This document shows positions 1 through 5,736 of a stretch of 5,736 bases of DNA, one piece after another. How positions within the stretch are numbered: position 1 is the stretch's first letter; every line of letters starts with the position of its first letter. Below the pieces are notes generated by a model, which did no database searches, was not told where the DNA came from, and saw only the letters and a list, made by a program, of their open reading frames with translations. Both the position numbers and the translations under genes were made by a program. This DNA is from an uncultured Lachnospiraceae bacterium (GTDB lineage: Bacteria; Bacillota; Clostridia; Lachnospirales; Lachnospiraceae), in contig CALDIE010000186.1 of NCBI GenBank assembly GCA_937901625.1, positions 1-5,736 of the forward strand. Reading direction: 5' to 3'.

Positions 1-415
1 TGCGAGTGAACCGCTTGGACGGACCTTTACGACGGATACGCATGAAATGGTTCTGGAAAAGGATATAACCTTTTATTCCACTTGTGAACATCACATGCTG
101 CCTTTTTACGGGAAAGCACATGTCGCTTATATACCGGACGGAAAGGTTGTGGGGCTTAGCAAACTGGCCAGAACGGTAGAAGTGTACGCAAGACGCCTGC
201 AGTTACAGGAGCGCCTCACGGCACAGATCGCGGATGCGGTGATGGATGAGTTAAAACCAAAGGGGGTAATGGTCATGCTTGAAGCAGAGCATATGTGCAT
301 GACCATGCGTGGCGTTAAAAAGCCCGGTACACAGACGGTGACCGTTGTAAGCCGGGGCGTCTTTGAGGGCGACAGGGACTTAAGAGAACAGTTTTACCAT
401 ATGTTGGAAAGATGA
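1..415 (+). CDS. folE: GTP cyclohydrolase I (FolE), 5' end cut by the window edge
   Basis: FolE turns GTP into 7,8-dihydroneopterin triphosphate, the first step of cytosolic folate synthesis. The frame is open from base 2, giving 137 residues before TGA at 413-415. The family is usually about 185-190 residues, so about 50 N-terminal residues lie outside the window. The ATG at 47 is internal: conserved family sequence precedes it (ASEPLGRTFTTDTHEMV). Counting from the first complete codon, the zinc motif CEHH is at 28-31 and the third zinc ligand is the Cys of HMCMTMRGV at 99. The 71-residue spacing between the two cysteines equals that of E. coli Cys110 and Cys181. GLSKLAR and RRLQLQERLT, typical of the family core, lie between them. 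The gene is followed after 28 bases by folP, as expected for a folate operon. No truncation or missing active-site residue is seen within the visible part. Confidence 0.97.
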   Translation, partial: ASEPLGRTFTTDTHEMVLEKDITFYSTCEHHMLPFYGKAHVAYIPDGKVVGLSKLARTVEVYARRLQLQERLTAQIADAVMDELKPKGVMVMLEAEHMCMTMRGVKKPGTQTVTVVSRGVFEGDRDLREQFYHMLER

Positions 416-443
416 TAAAAAGGTACAAAGGGGACAGCGACGG

Positions 444-1259
444 ATGAAGATCGGCCGGAGGATATTTGATACGGATAACGGCGCGTACATTATGGGGATT
501 CTCAATGTGACACCGGATTCGTTTTCGGATGGAGGGAAGTATAACAGTGAAGATAAGGCGTTAGAGCATGCGCTCTCCATGATCGGAGACGGCGCGGATC
601 TCTTGGATATAGGCGGTGAGTCCACAAGACCGGGATATGAACCTGTATCGGCTAAAGAGGAGCAGAGTCGTATTGTGCCGGTGATCCGCAGGATACGCTC
701 GGTTAGTGATATTCCGATCTCGGTCGATACCACCAAGGCGGAAGTGGCAAAAGAAGCATTGTTGGCGGGAGCCGATATGATCAATGATATCAGCTGCCTT
801 ACAGACCCCGATATGCCGGGGGTTATCGCGGATACCGGCTGCGCGTACTGCCTGATGCATAACAGGGAAATCTTTGAATATGCGGATTTCAGAAGAGATG
901 TTTTAAATGATCTGAAAGCGGCTTTAAAACGGCTGGATGAAGCAGGCGTAAACAGAGCGCAGATCGTGATCGACCCCGGAGTGGGTTTTGCGAAGACGAT
1001 CGATCAGAATCTGCAGGTATTAAAGTATATAAAGGATTTTCACTCTTTCGGTCTGCCGGTATTGCTTGGCACATCGAGAAAATCCGTGATCGGAAAGACA
1101 CTTGACCTTCCGGTGGATGAGCGTATGGTCGCTACGGTAGCCACTACGGTCTACGGTTTTGAGGCGGGATGCAGTTTTTTCAGAGTACATGACGTGAAGG
1201 AAAACAGGCAGGCTCTGGATATGATCCGCGCGATCCGGAATGTAAAAGATGAGGGATAG
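444..1259 (+). CDS. folP: Dihydropteroate synthase (FolP)
   Basis: FolP condenses 6-hydroxymethyl-7,8-dihydropterin diphosphate with p-aminobenzoate to form 7,8-dihydropteroate; it is the sulfonamide target. The 271 residues match the usual TIM-barrel length. Signatures occur in order: MGILNVTPDSFSDGG (17-31), DIGGESTRPG (55-64), SVDTTK (93-98), the Asn-Asp pair at 114-115, DPGVGFAKT (177-185), GTSRKS (209-214) and RVHDV (247-251). The loop-1 and loop-2 motifs (NVTPDSFSDGG and STRPG) look wild type, with no insertion of the kind known in some sulfonamide-resistant enzymes. After LMHN (137-140) the loop is shorter than the MHMRGTP-type loop of enterobacterial enzymes. The ATG at 444 is preceded by AAAGGGG at 427-433, a plausible ribosome site with a somewhat long spacing. 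The stop is only 12 bases before the folB/folK start, which supports cotranscription. Confidence 0.98.
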   Translation: MKIGRRIFDTDNGAYIMGILNVTPDSFSDGGKYNSEDKALEHALSMIGDGADLLDIGGESTRPGYEPVSAKEEQSRIVPVIRRIRSVSDIPISVDTTKAEVAKEALLAGADMINDISCLTDPDMPGVIADTGCAYCLMHNREIFEYADFRRDVLNDLKAALKRLDEAGVNRAQIVIDPGVGFAKTIDQNLQVLKYIKDFHSFGLPVLLGTSRKSVIGKTLDLPVDERMVATVATTVYGFEAGCSFFRVHDVKENRQALDMIRAIRNVKDEG

Positions 1260-1271
1260 GAACGACTTACG

Positions 1272-2126
1272 ATGGATGAGATCAGGATCGATAACCTGAA
1301 AATATATGCATATCACGGTGTTTTCGATGAGGAAAACAGTAAGGGACAGCATTTTTTCGTGAATGCGAAGTTACGCGGTGATTTTCGTAAAGCCGGCAGA
1401 ACAGATGATTTAAAGTATACCGTCAGCTATGCGGATGTATGCGCGGATATCGAAAGGATCATGAAAGAGCGTACCAGACATCTGATCGAAGCGGCGGCTG
1501 AGGATATTGCGACGGATCTGCTGGAACGCTATGAGCTGCTTGCAGAGGCAGAGATAGAGATTCGCAAGCCGGAGGCGCCGATCGAAGCGGAATTTGAATC
1601 GGTATCCGTCAGGATCGTTCGATGCAGACATTTTGCTTATGTGGCGTTCGGATCCAATCTTGGGGACAGTGAATCCCTGATCAAAGAGGGGATCCGCAAA
1701 CTGGATCAGACAGAAGGATGTCATGTAAAGGCGGTATCTTCGATATATCGATCAAGCGCTTACGGAGTGGAGGATCAACCGGATTTTTTAAACGGAGTAT
1801 TATTTTTGGAGACACTTTATGAGCCTGAGGAGCTTTTGGACCGCTTACAGGAGATAGAAAAAGAAGCGGGGAGAGAACGCAAAGTTCACTGGGGACCGAG
1901 AACGCTTGACCTTGATATCCTGTTTTTTGACGATCGGGTGATCGATACGAATAGACTGACGGTGCCCCATCCGGATATGATCCGAAGGGATTTTGTGATG
2001 ATACCTCTTAAGGAACTGGCACCGTATCAAAGACACCCGCTTCTGGGAAAGACCGTCAGGGAGCTCTGCGAAGATGAGAGGCAGACGCATATTCTAAGTG
2101 ATCAGCGGGATGGAAGACATCTGTAA
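1272..2126 (+). CDS. folB/folK: Bifunctional FolB-FolK: dihydroneopterin aldolase fused to HPPK
   Basis: This one 284-residue frame carries two consecutive folate enzymes. Residues 1-118 are dihydroneopterin aldolase, which cleaves 7,8-dihydroneopterin to 6-hydroxymethyl-dihydropterin and glycolaldehyde. AYHGVFDEENSKGQ, TVSYADV, LIEAAAEDIA and IRKPEAPI are seen. By alignment with the S. aureus enzyme, Glu21, Tyr53, Glu73 and Lys99 fall at the catalytic or substrate-binding positions. Residues from about 121 are HPPK, which transfers pyrophosphate from ATP to that product. Here are AFGSNLGD (125-132), VSSIYRSSAYG, DQPDFLNG and WGPRTLDLDI (207-216), with the Mg-binding aspartates 213 and 215, and LTVPHPDM. 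Almost no linker separates the domains, so product transfer between them is plausible but not shown. The ATG at 1272 follows GAGGG/ATAGGA sequence overlapping the end of folP. The fusion is a known arrangement in some bacteria. Confidence 0.97.
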   Translation: MDEIRIDNLKIYAYHGVFDEENSKGQHFFVNAKLRGDFRKAGRTDDLKYTVSYADVCADIERIMKERTRHLIEAAAEDIATDLLERYELLAEAEIEIRKPEAPIEAEFESVSVRIVRCRHFAYVAFGSNLGDSESLIKEGIRKLDQTEGCHVKAVSSIYRSSAYGVEDQPDFLNGVLFLETLYEPEELLDRLQEIEKEAGRERKVHWGPRTLDLDILFFDDRVIDTNRLTVPHPDMIRRDFVMIPLKELAPYQRHPLLGKTVRELCEDERQTHILSDQRDGRHL

Positions 2127-2167
2127 CCGGGGTGGAAGACGCGGATTCAGTGCCTTCGGTCATAGAG

Positions 2168-2196
2168 TTGAGGTTTTGATACAGATTTGTTATAAT
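2168..2196 (+). promoter_or_regulatory. Strong sigmaA-type promoter for the cheC-mrp unit
   Basis: A -35 box TTGAGG at 2168-2173 (four of six consensus bases) and a perfect -10 box TATAAT at 2191-2196 are separated by exactly 17 bases. TGT directly before the -10 box gives an extended -10 element. Transcription would start near 2203, leaving a leader of about 50 bases before the ATG at 2255. It lies in the longest gap of the window, between the folate operon and cheC. No flagellar sigmaD-type sequence (TAAA, about 15 bases, GCCGATAA) is seen in this gap. Confidence 0.8.
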
Positions 2197-2226
2197 GTAA
2201 ATCGTTTCCGGGGTTTATTGTGAGAC

Positions 2227-2239
2227 GGGATTACATCCC
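2227..2239 (+). repeat. Small inverted repeat in the cheC leader
   Basis: GGGAT-TAC-ATCCC forms a 5-base-pair stem with a 3-base loop. It ends about five bases before the purine-rich ribosome site GAAGGTGA at 2243-2250. It has no T-tract, so it is not a terminator. It might slightly tune translation of cheC or the stability of the messenger 5' end, but a repeat this short can arise by chance. Confidence 0.35.
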
Positions 2240-2254
2240 AAAGAAGGTGAATGT

Positions 2255-2893
2255 ATGGAGAGGGAAGCGGTTTTTTCAGAATTGGAAAAGTCTGTTGTCG
2301 GGGAGCTGATGAATATCAGTATCGGTAATGCTGTGACTTCACTCGGAATCCTCTTAAACAACCTTATCCATGTTACAACGCCGAACGTTGAGCTCCTTGG
2401 TCGCGGGGATATGATATGGCACGATGATAAAGAAACCGTTATCACCAGAGTGGATTTCGTATCCGGAGTATGCGGTTATACGGTGATGTTTCTCGGAGAG
2501 GAGCAGGCCAGGATCTTAACCGACCTGATGATGGGCGGCGACGGATACGGGGAATATTATCAAAAAGAGATTTCGGATATACATTTCAGTGCCATTTCGG
2601 AAGCGATGAACCAGATCACAGGGGCGGTGGCTACGTCTTTAGCAGGTCTTTTGGATGTACGGGTGAATATTTCGGTACCTGTTACGGAAAAAGAAGATAC
2701 CGGAAACTATATGGAGCAGCATTTCCCCGGAGAGGAGCGTTTTGTTAAGATCAGTTTCCGCTTACAGTTGGGGGAAGCGACGGAGACGGAGATAGCCATT
2801 CTGTATCCGTACAGCATGGCCGGAAAGATCATTGAATATCTGATCGATAAACATGTGCCGGATCGTATCGGAAACGGTGCGGATGAGGAGTAG
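2255..2893 (+). CDS. cheC: CheC-family CheY-P phosphatase, stand-alone
   Basis: CheC proteins remove the phosphate from phosphorylated CheY in the cytoplasm and, in B. subtilis, bind CheD. The active-site signature of the family is [DS]-x3-E-x2-N-x22-P, and this 212-residue protein has it twice with exact spacing: Ser13, Glu17, Asn20, Pro43, and Ser112, Glu116, Asn119, Pro142. Both copies sit in the expected helix contexts (GELMNISIGNAVTSLG; SEAMNQITGAVATSLAGLL). Length fits CheC (about 205-210). FliY is ruled out because there is no N-terminal CheY-binding peptide and no C-terminal FliN-type domain; CheX differs in motif layout. The ribosome site is GAAGGTGA at 2243-2250. The mrp start lies 15 bases after the stop, so the two are probably cotranscribed. 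No cheD, cheY or flagellar gene is in view, so the partner response regulator is unknown; CheY is the default inference. Confidence 0.88.
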   Translation: MEREAVFSELEKSVVGELMNISIGNAVTSLGILLNNLIHVTTPNVELLGRGDMIWHDDKETVITRVDFVSGVCGYTVMFLGEEQARILTDLMMGGDGYGEYYQKEISDIHFSAISEAMNQITGAVATSLAGLLDVRVNISVPVTEKEDTGNYMEQHFPGEERFVKISFRLQLGEATETEIAILYPYSMAGKIIEYLIDKHVPDRIGNGADEE

Positions 2894-2908
2894 TCTGGAG
2901 TAGGTATA

Positions 2909-3751
2909 ATGAGTGAAGATTGTCAAAAGACGGATTGCGCAGGGTGTGGAGTGACAGGCTGCGGCAGTCGAAAAGGACCGGAAGTGCTGACACAGCCAAA
3001 TGAGCTTTCTGATGTAAAGCATTTGATCGTAGTGATCAGCGGAAAAGGCGGCGTGGGGAAGTCAATGGTAACATCCCTGTTGTCGAACGCAATGCGCAGT
3101 GCGGGGAAAAGCACTGCGATCATGGATGCGGATATCACGGGACCGTCGATTCCCAGAATATACGGGATTCGAGAGCAGGCCGGATCGGACGGAGAAAGGG
3201 TGATCCCTGTTATGTCCGAAAAAGGAATCCGCATGATGAGTATCAATCTGCTGCTGGATCACGAAACGGATCCGGTGGTCTGGAGAGGCGCCATGATCGC
3301 GAGCACGGTGCGTCAGTTCTGGACGGAAGTGCTGTGGGGAGATGTGGATTATATGTTTGTGGATATGCCGCCCGGAACAGGGGATGTACCGCTGACGGTA
3401 TTCCAGTCTCTTCCGGTGGAGGGAATCGTTGTGGTTGCCTCGCCGCAGGATCTTGTCTCCATGATCGTGGCCAAGGCGGTACGCATGGCAGAATTGATGA
3501 ATAAGCCCATCCTTGGGATAGTGGAAAATATGTCAGGATTTAAATGTCCGGATTGCGGAAAGGTACACGATATCTTTGGAAAGAGCAGTATCGGGGAGAT
3601 TTCGAAAGCTTACGGGATCGACACGGTAGTCAGACTTCCGATCGATCCGGCGATGGCTGCGCTGTGCGATGCCGGACGTGGCGATGAACTGGAAACAGAT
3701 GAGATCAAGCCGATTGTGGATGTATTATTGGCGTTGCCGGAAAGAGAATAA
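2909..3751 (+). CDS. mrp: Mrp/ApbC (Nbp35-type) P-loop ATPase, Fe-S cluster carrier
   Basis: Mrp/ApbC proteins are cytosolic dimeric ATPases that bind a [4Fe-4S] cluster and deliver it to target enzymes. In the 280 residues I see the deviant Walker A GKGGVGKS (45-52) with signature Lys46, DADITGPS (73-80), VDMPPGTGD (151-159) and the CPDC motif (Cys213, Cys216) that holds the bridging cluster at the dimer interface. The N-terminus is short and rich in cysteine: Cys5, 10, 13 and 18, spaced C-x4-C-x2-C-x4-C, recalling the N-terminal ferredoxin-like cluster site of Nbp35. It has no N-terminal DUF59/MIP18 domain, unlike many longer bacterial Mrp proteins. The ATG at 2909 has GGAG at 2897-2900 with 8-base spacing, and starting there keeps the cysteine cluster. 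It follows cheC by 15 bases. No Fe-S client enzyme is evident among its neighbours. Confidence 0.94.
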   Translation: MSEDCQKTDCAGCGVTGCGSRKGPEVLTQPNELSDVKHLIVVISGKGGVGKSMVTSLLSNAMRSAGKSTAIMDADITGPSIPRIYGIREQAGSDGERVIPVMSEKGIRMMSINLLLDHETDPVVWRGAMIASTVRQFWTEVLWGDVDYMFVDMPPGTGDVPLTVFQSLPVEGIVVVASPQDLVSMIVAKAVRMAELMNKPILGIVENMSGFKCPDCGKVHDIFGKSSIGEISKAYGIDTVVRLPIDPAMAALCDAGRGDELETDEIKPIVDVLLALPERE

Positions 3752-3762
3752 AACGGCATTAT
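3734..3762 (+). promoter_or_regulatory. Weak candidate promoter before the SecB-like gene
   Basis: TTGCCG at 3734-3739 and CATTAT at 3757-3762 are 17 bases apart, each matching four of six consensus bases. The -35 box lies inside the last codons of mrp. The 68-base gap to the next start is longer than other gaps in this unit, which would leave room for a separate start. With two weak boxes this is only a possibility; read-through from the promoter before cheC is just as likely. Confidence 0.25.
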
Positions 3763-3807
3763 AGGTAAACAGTCGAAAAATCTATACAGAAAAAACAAGA
3801 GGAAATT

Positions 3808-3812
3808 GGAGG
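3808..3812 (+). promoter_or_regulatory. Near-consensus ribosome binding site
   Basis: GGAGG, inside the purine-rich run TTGGAGGAAAG, sits 7 bases before the ATG at 3820. It fixes the start of the SecB-like gene and is clearly stronger than the sites of neighbouring genes. Confidence 0.8.
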
Positions 3813-3819
3813 AAAGAAC

Positions 3820-4242
3820 ATGAAAGACATCAGAGTATCTATCGGAGCAACGAATGTTAAGTCGGTAAAGTATGACAACCAGTACAGCGCAAAACCGGGT
3901 GAGCCTTTGAAGATGACCGTAAAGACGAATTACGGTATCCGTTTGAATCCAAGCGCGCCTACAACAGCGGTTGTAGCCGTAAAATACGAGGCATTTGATG
4001 AGGAAAAGAAGTCCATCACATTTGAGATGGAAACCTTAACGCCGGTTACGGTCAGCACTTTTGTTGACAATCTGGATGAGCTGATCAAGAAGAACTATCT
4101 GAATGATGTAATGATCGGTGTATTTGAAAAGATCCGCAGCGTAACACAGCTTTTGGGACTCAACATTCAGATGCCGGTTGCGAATCTTCCTTTCAGGGAG
4201 GATTCCGGAAACGGTGATGGAGATTTCTTCGGCAATATCTAA
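3820..4242 (+). CDS. Small SecB-like protein, function unassigned
   Basis: I do not recognise this 140-residue protein by a diagnostic motif. It has no signal peptide, membrane segment or cysteine and should be cytosolic. The predicted layout is four beta strands (about 3-18, 29-37, 47-58 and 65-77), a short helix (81-91), a longer amphipathic helix (94-113), then NIQMPVANLPF (115-125) and an acidic glycine-rich tail (127-140). This order, with a helix ending before a short hydrophobic segment of the type G-x-P/M-x-L-P-x-x-F, resembles the SecB export-chaperone fold and its Gram-positive relatives (such as DUF1149-type proteins). That is inference from pattern only. The start is well supported: GGAGG at 3808-3812 lies 7 bases before ATG, the best ribosome site in the window, so it may be highly translated. 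An alternative is an unrelated lineage-specific small beta-rich protein. Confidence 0.6.
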   Translation: MKDIRVSIGATNVKSVKYDNQYSAKPGEPLKMTVKTNYGIRLNPSAPTTAVVAVKYEAFDEEKKSITFEMETLTPVTVSTFVDNLDELIKKNYLNDVMIGVFEKIRSVTQLLGLNIQMPVANLPFREDSGNGDGDFFGNI

Positions 4243-4254
4243 GGAGCGCGCTCC
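4243..4254. repeat. Perfect 12-base palindrome after the SecB-like stop codon
   Basis: GGAGCGCGCTCC starts directly after the TAA at 4240-4242 and is its own reverse complement. As RNA it could form only a 4-base-pair stem with a CGCG loop, and no T-tract follows, so it is not a standard terminator. It lies 20 bases before the ABC-F start. It could be a binding site for a dimeric protein, a weak messenger-processing structure, or chance. Confidence 0.45.
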
Positions 4255-4274
4255 GGTGAAAGGTACGACAATCT

Positions 4275-5736
4275 ATGTACTATCAGATTTCCGGTGGCTC
4301 GGTTTCCTATGGGGACCGAGCCATTATAAAAGATATACACTTTGAGATCCGGAACACGGAAAAGATCGCTGTGGTCGGACGAAACGGCTGTGGTAAGACC
4401 ACACTTTTAAAACTGATCACGGGAGAGCTTTTGCTGGAAAAAGAAGACGGTGAACAGGCGGCGATCACGGCACTCGGAGAACCGGTCATCGGGTGGCTTC
4501 GTCAAATGACTTTTGAGGATGACAAAGTCCTGCTCGGAGATGAGATCCGTAAAGTGTTTGCCCCCATCCTTAAGATGAAAGAGGAGATGGAAGGGCTCTT
4601 ACAAAAGATCGAACTAAACGCGCAGACGGGGAAAGTGGACGAAGAGATCGTCTCGAAATATTCCGCGCTTGAGGAACGTTTTACTTACCTGGGCGGGTAT
4701 CGGTACGAGAAGGATTATGAGCAGGTCTTTTCAAAATTCGGATTTGCGTTAGAAGATGAGACAAGACCTCTAAGCGAGTTTTCCGGGGGACAAAGGACAA
4801 AGATCGCGTTCATTAAACTCCTTTTGTCCAAACCTGATATCCTTCTTTTGGATGAGCCGACCAATCATCTGGATATTTCAACGATCGCATGGCTGGAAGG
4901 ATATTTAAAAGAATATCCGAGAGCGGTGGTCATCGTTTCTCATGACCGTATGTTTTTAGATCGCATCGCCGATGTGGTATATGAGATCGAACATGAGAAA
5001 TTAAAACGGTATCCCGGAAACTATTCGGCTTTTACGGCAAGGAAAAAAGAAGAATACGAAAAGCAGAAAAAAGAATACATTGCGCAGCAAAAGGAGATCG
5101 CCAGACTTAACCAGCTGGCGGAACGGTTTATCCATAAGGCTACGAAGGCCACCATGGCCAAGTCCAAATTAAAACAGATCGAGCATATGGAAAAGATCGA
5201 AAAGCCCGTAGAATATGACCTGCGGGCGTTTCATACCCTGACCGATCCCGCAAGGGAAAGCGGAAACGATGTGCTGGATACGGAAAATCTGGCTATCGGC
5301 TACGATGAGATCCTCTCTAAAGTCACCCTTTCGGTCAAGAAAGGGGAAAAGGTCGGGATCATCGGAGGAAACGGACTGGGCAAATCCACTTTTCTTAAGA
5401 CGCTGGTTAAGTCGATACCGGCTAAAGGCGGGAAGTTTTGCTTCGGACATGGCGTTGAGATCGGTTATTTCGAGCAACAGATGGCGCAGTACAGAAGTGA
5501 TAAGCAGGTGATCGACGAATTCTGGGACGAGTATCCGACATTAACGGAAACGGAAGTAAGAAACATCCTTGGCGGTTTTCTCTTTACGGGGGAGGATGTG
5601 TTTAAGCAGGTGAACATGCTCTCCGGAGGAGAGAAAGTGCGTCTGGCTTTAGCAAAGATCTTTCAGATGAGACCGAATCTTCTGATTCTCGATGAGCCGA
5701 CAAACCATATGGATATTGTCGGAAAGGAAGCACTTG
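4275..5736 (+). CDS. ABC-F family ATPase, 3' end cut by the window edge
   Basis: ABC-F proteins are soluble twin-ATPase factors that act at the ribosomal E site to relieve stalling or protect against antibiotics; they are not transporters. The 487 visible residues have no membrane segment. Domain 1 has Walker A GRNGCGKT (35-42), signature FSGGQ (169-173), Walker B with LLDEPTNHLD (191-200) and SHD (222-224). A basic coiled linker (about 252-312, including KATKATMAKSKLKQIE) fits the P-site tRNA-interaction segment. Domain 2 has Walker A GGNGLGKS (364-371), signature LSGGE (449-453) and LDEPTNHMD (472-480). The end of domain 2, including its His switch, lies outside. The ATG at 4275 is the first in frame after an in-frame TGA at 4257; its ribosome site is weak (AAAGG at 4259-4263, 11-base spacing). 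I cannot say whether it is a housekeeping or a resistance type; nothing points to resistance. Confidence 0.95.
   Translation, partial: MYYQISGGSVSYGDRAIIKDIHFEIRNTEKIAVVGRNGCGKTTLLKLITGELLLEKEDGEQAAITALGEPVIGWLRQMTFEDDKVLLGDEIRKVFAPILKMKEEMEGLLQKIELNAQTGKVDEEIVSKYSALEERFTYLGGYRYEKDYEQVFSKFGFALEDETRPLSEFSGGQRTKIAFIKLLLSKPDILLLDEPTNHLDISTIAWLEGYLKEYPRAVVIVSHDRMFLDRIADVVYEIEHEKLKRYPGNYSAFTARKKEEYEKQKKEYIAQQKEIARLNQLAERFIHKATKATMAKSKLKQIEHMEKIEKPVEYDLRAFHTLTDPARESGNDVLDTENLAIGYDEILSKVTLSVKKGEKVGIIGGNGLGKSTFLKTLVKSIPAKGGKFCFGHGVEIGYFEQQMAQYRSDKQVIDEFWDEYPTLTETEVRNILGGFLFTGEDVFKQVNMLSGGEKVRLALAKIFQMRPNLLILDEPTNHMDIVGKEAL

Noticed and set aside
47..49. ATG at 47 as the start of folE
   Set aside because: The frame stays open back to base 2 with conserved FolE sequence before this Met, so the real start is outside the window.
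380..1724. Several open frames of 70-134 codons on the - strand across the folate genes
   Set aside because: They lie entirely opposite genes with clear family signatures, have no ribosome sites or recognisable domains, and look like codon-usage shadows.
2127..2165. Possible terminator after folB/folK, including the CTTCGG segment
   Set aside because: The bases flanking TTCG do not pair beyond one base pair, and no T-tract follows.
2197..2230. Flagellar sigmaD-type promoter before cheC
   Set aside because: TAAA occurs at 2198-2201 but nothing like GCCGATAA follows at about 15 bases.
2470..2748. A 92-codon + strand frame inside cheC
   Set aside because: It is a shifted frame of a gene with two exact CheC motifs, has no plausible ribosome site, and its product is a low-complexity Arg/Gly-rich sequence typical of out-of-frame reading.
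2904..2911. TATAATG overlapping the mrp start codon as a -10 box
   Set aside because: No -35 box lies 16-18 bases before it, and transcription would begin inside the coding sequence.
5269..5511. 80-codon + strand frame near the right end
   Set aside because: It is an out-of-frame reading of the second ATPase domain of the ABC-F gene, whose own frame is open from 4275 to the edge.

Overview
The window looks like a chromosomal stretch from a Gram-positive anaerobe of the class Clostridia, probably a motile Lachnospiraceae-type organism. This rests on the folE-folP-folB/folK gene order, a fused FolB-FolK, a small Mrp/ApbC protein with an N-terminal cysteine cluster, and GGAG-type ribosome sites before closely packed genes. 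The family-level placement is inference. All genes lie on the + strand and all gaps are short (12 to 128 bases). I see no RNA gene, insertion sequence, CRISPR array or attachment site.

Region 1 (1-2126) is a folate (pterin branch) operon. It holds the 3' three-quarters of folE (GTP cyclohydrolase I), folP (dihydropteroate synthase), and one reading frame that fuses folB (dihydroneopterin aldolase) to folK (HPPK). Together these cover the steps from GTP to 7,8-dihydropteroate, except for removal of phosphates from dihydroneopterin triphosphate. The folC and folA steps are not in view. Catalytic signatures are intact in all four enzyme domains.

Region 2 (2127-2254) is the longest gap. It has no convincing terminator but carries a strong sigmaA-type promoter (TTGAGG, 17 bases, TGT-TATAAT). 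This probably starts a second transcription unit.

Region 3 (2255-5736) holds a stand-alone CheC-family phosphatase with two complete active-site motifs, an Mrp/ApbC-type Fe-S carrier P-loop ATPase, a 140-residue protein that looks SecB-like, and an ABC-F ATPase cut by the right edge. CheC is not beside any flagellar or chemotaxis gene here. The three or four proteins have no obvious common pathway, and they may simply be cotranscribed housekeeping genes.

I find no clear undescribed system. The parts most worth a second look are the orphan CheC, the SecB-like protein in a presumably single-membrane organism, and whether the CheC-Mrp-SecB-like-ABC-F order is conserved.
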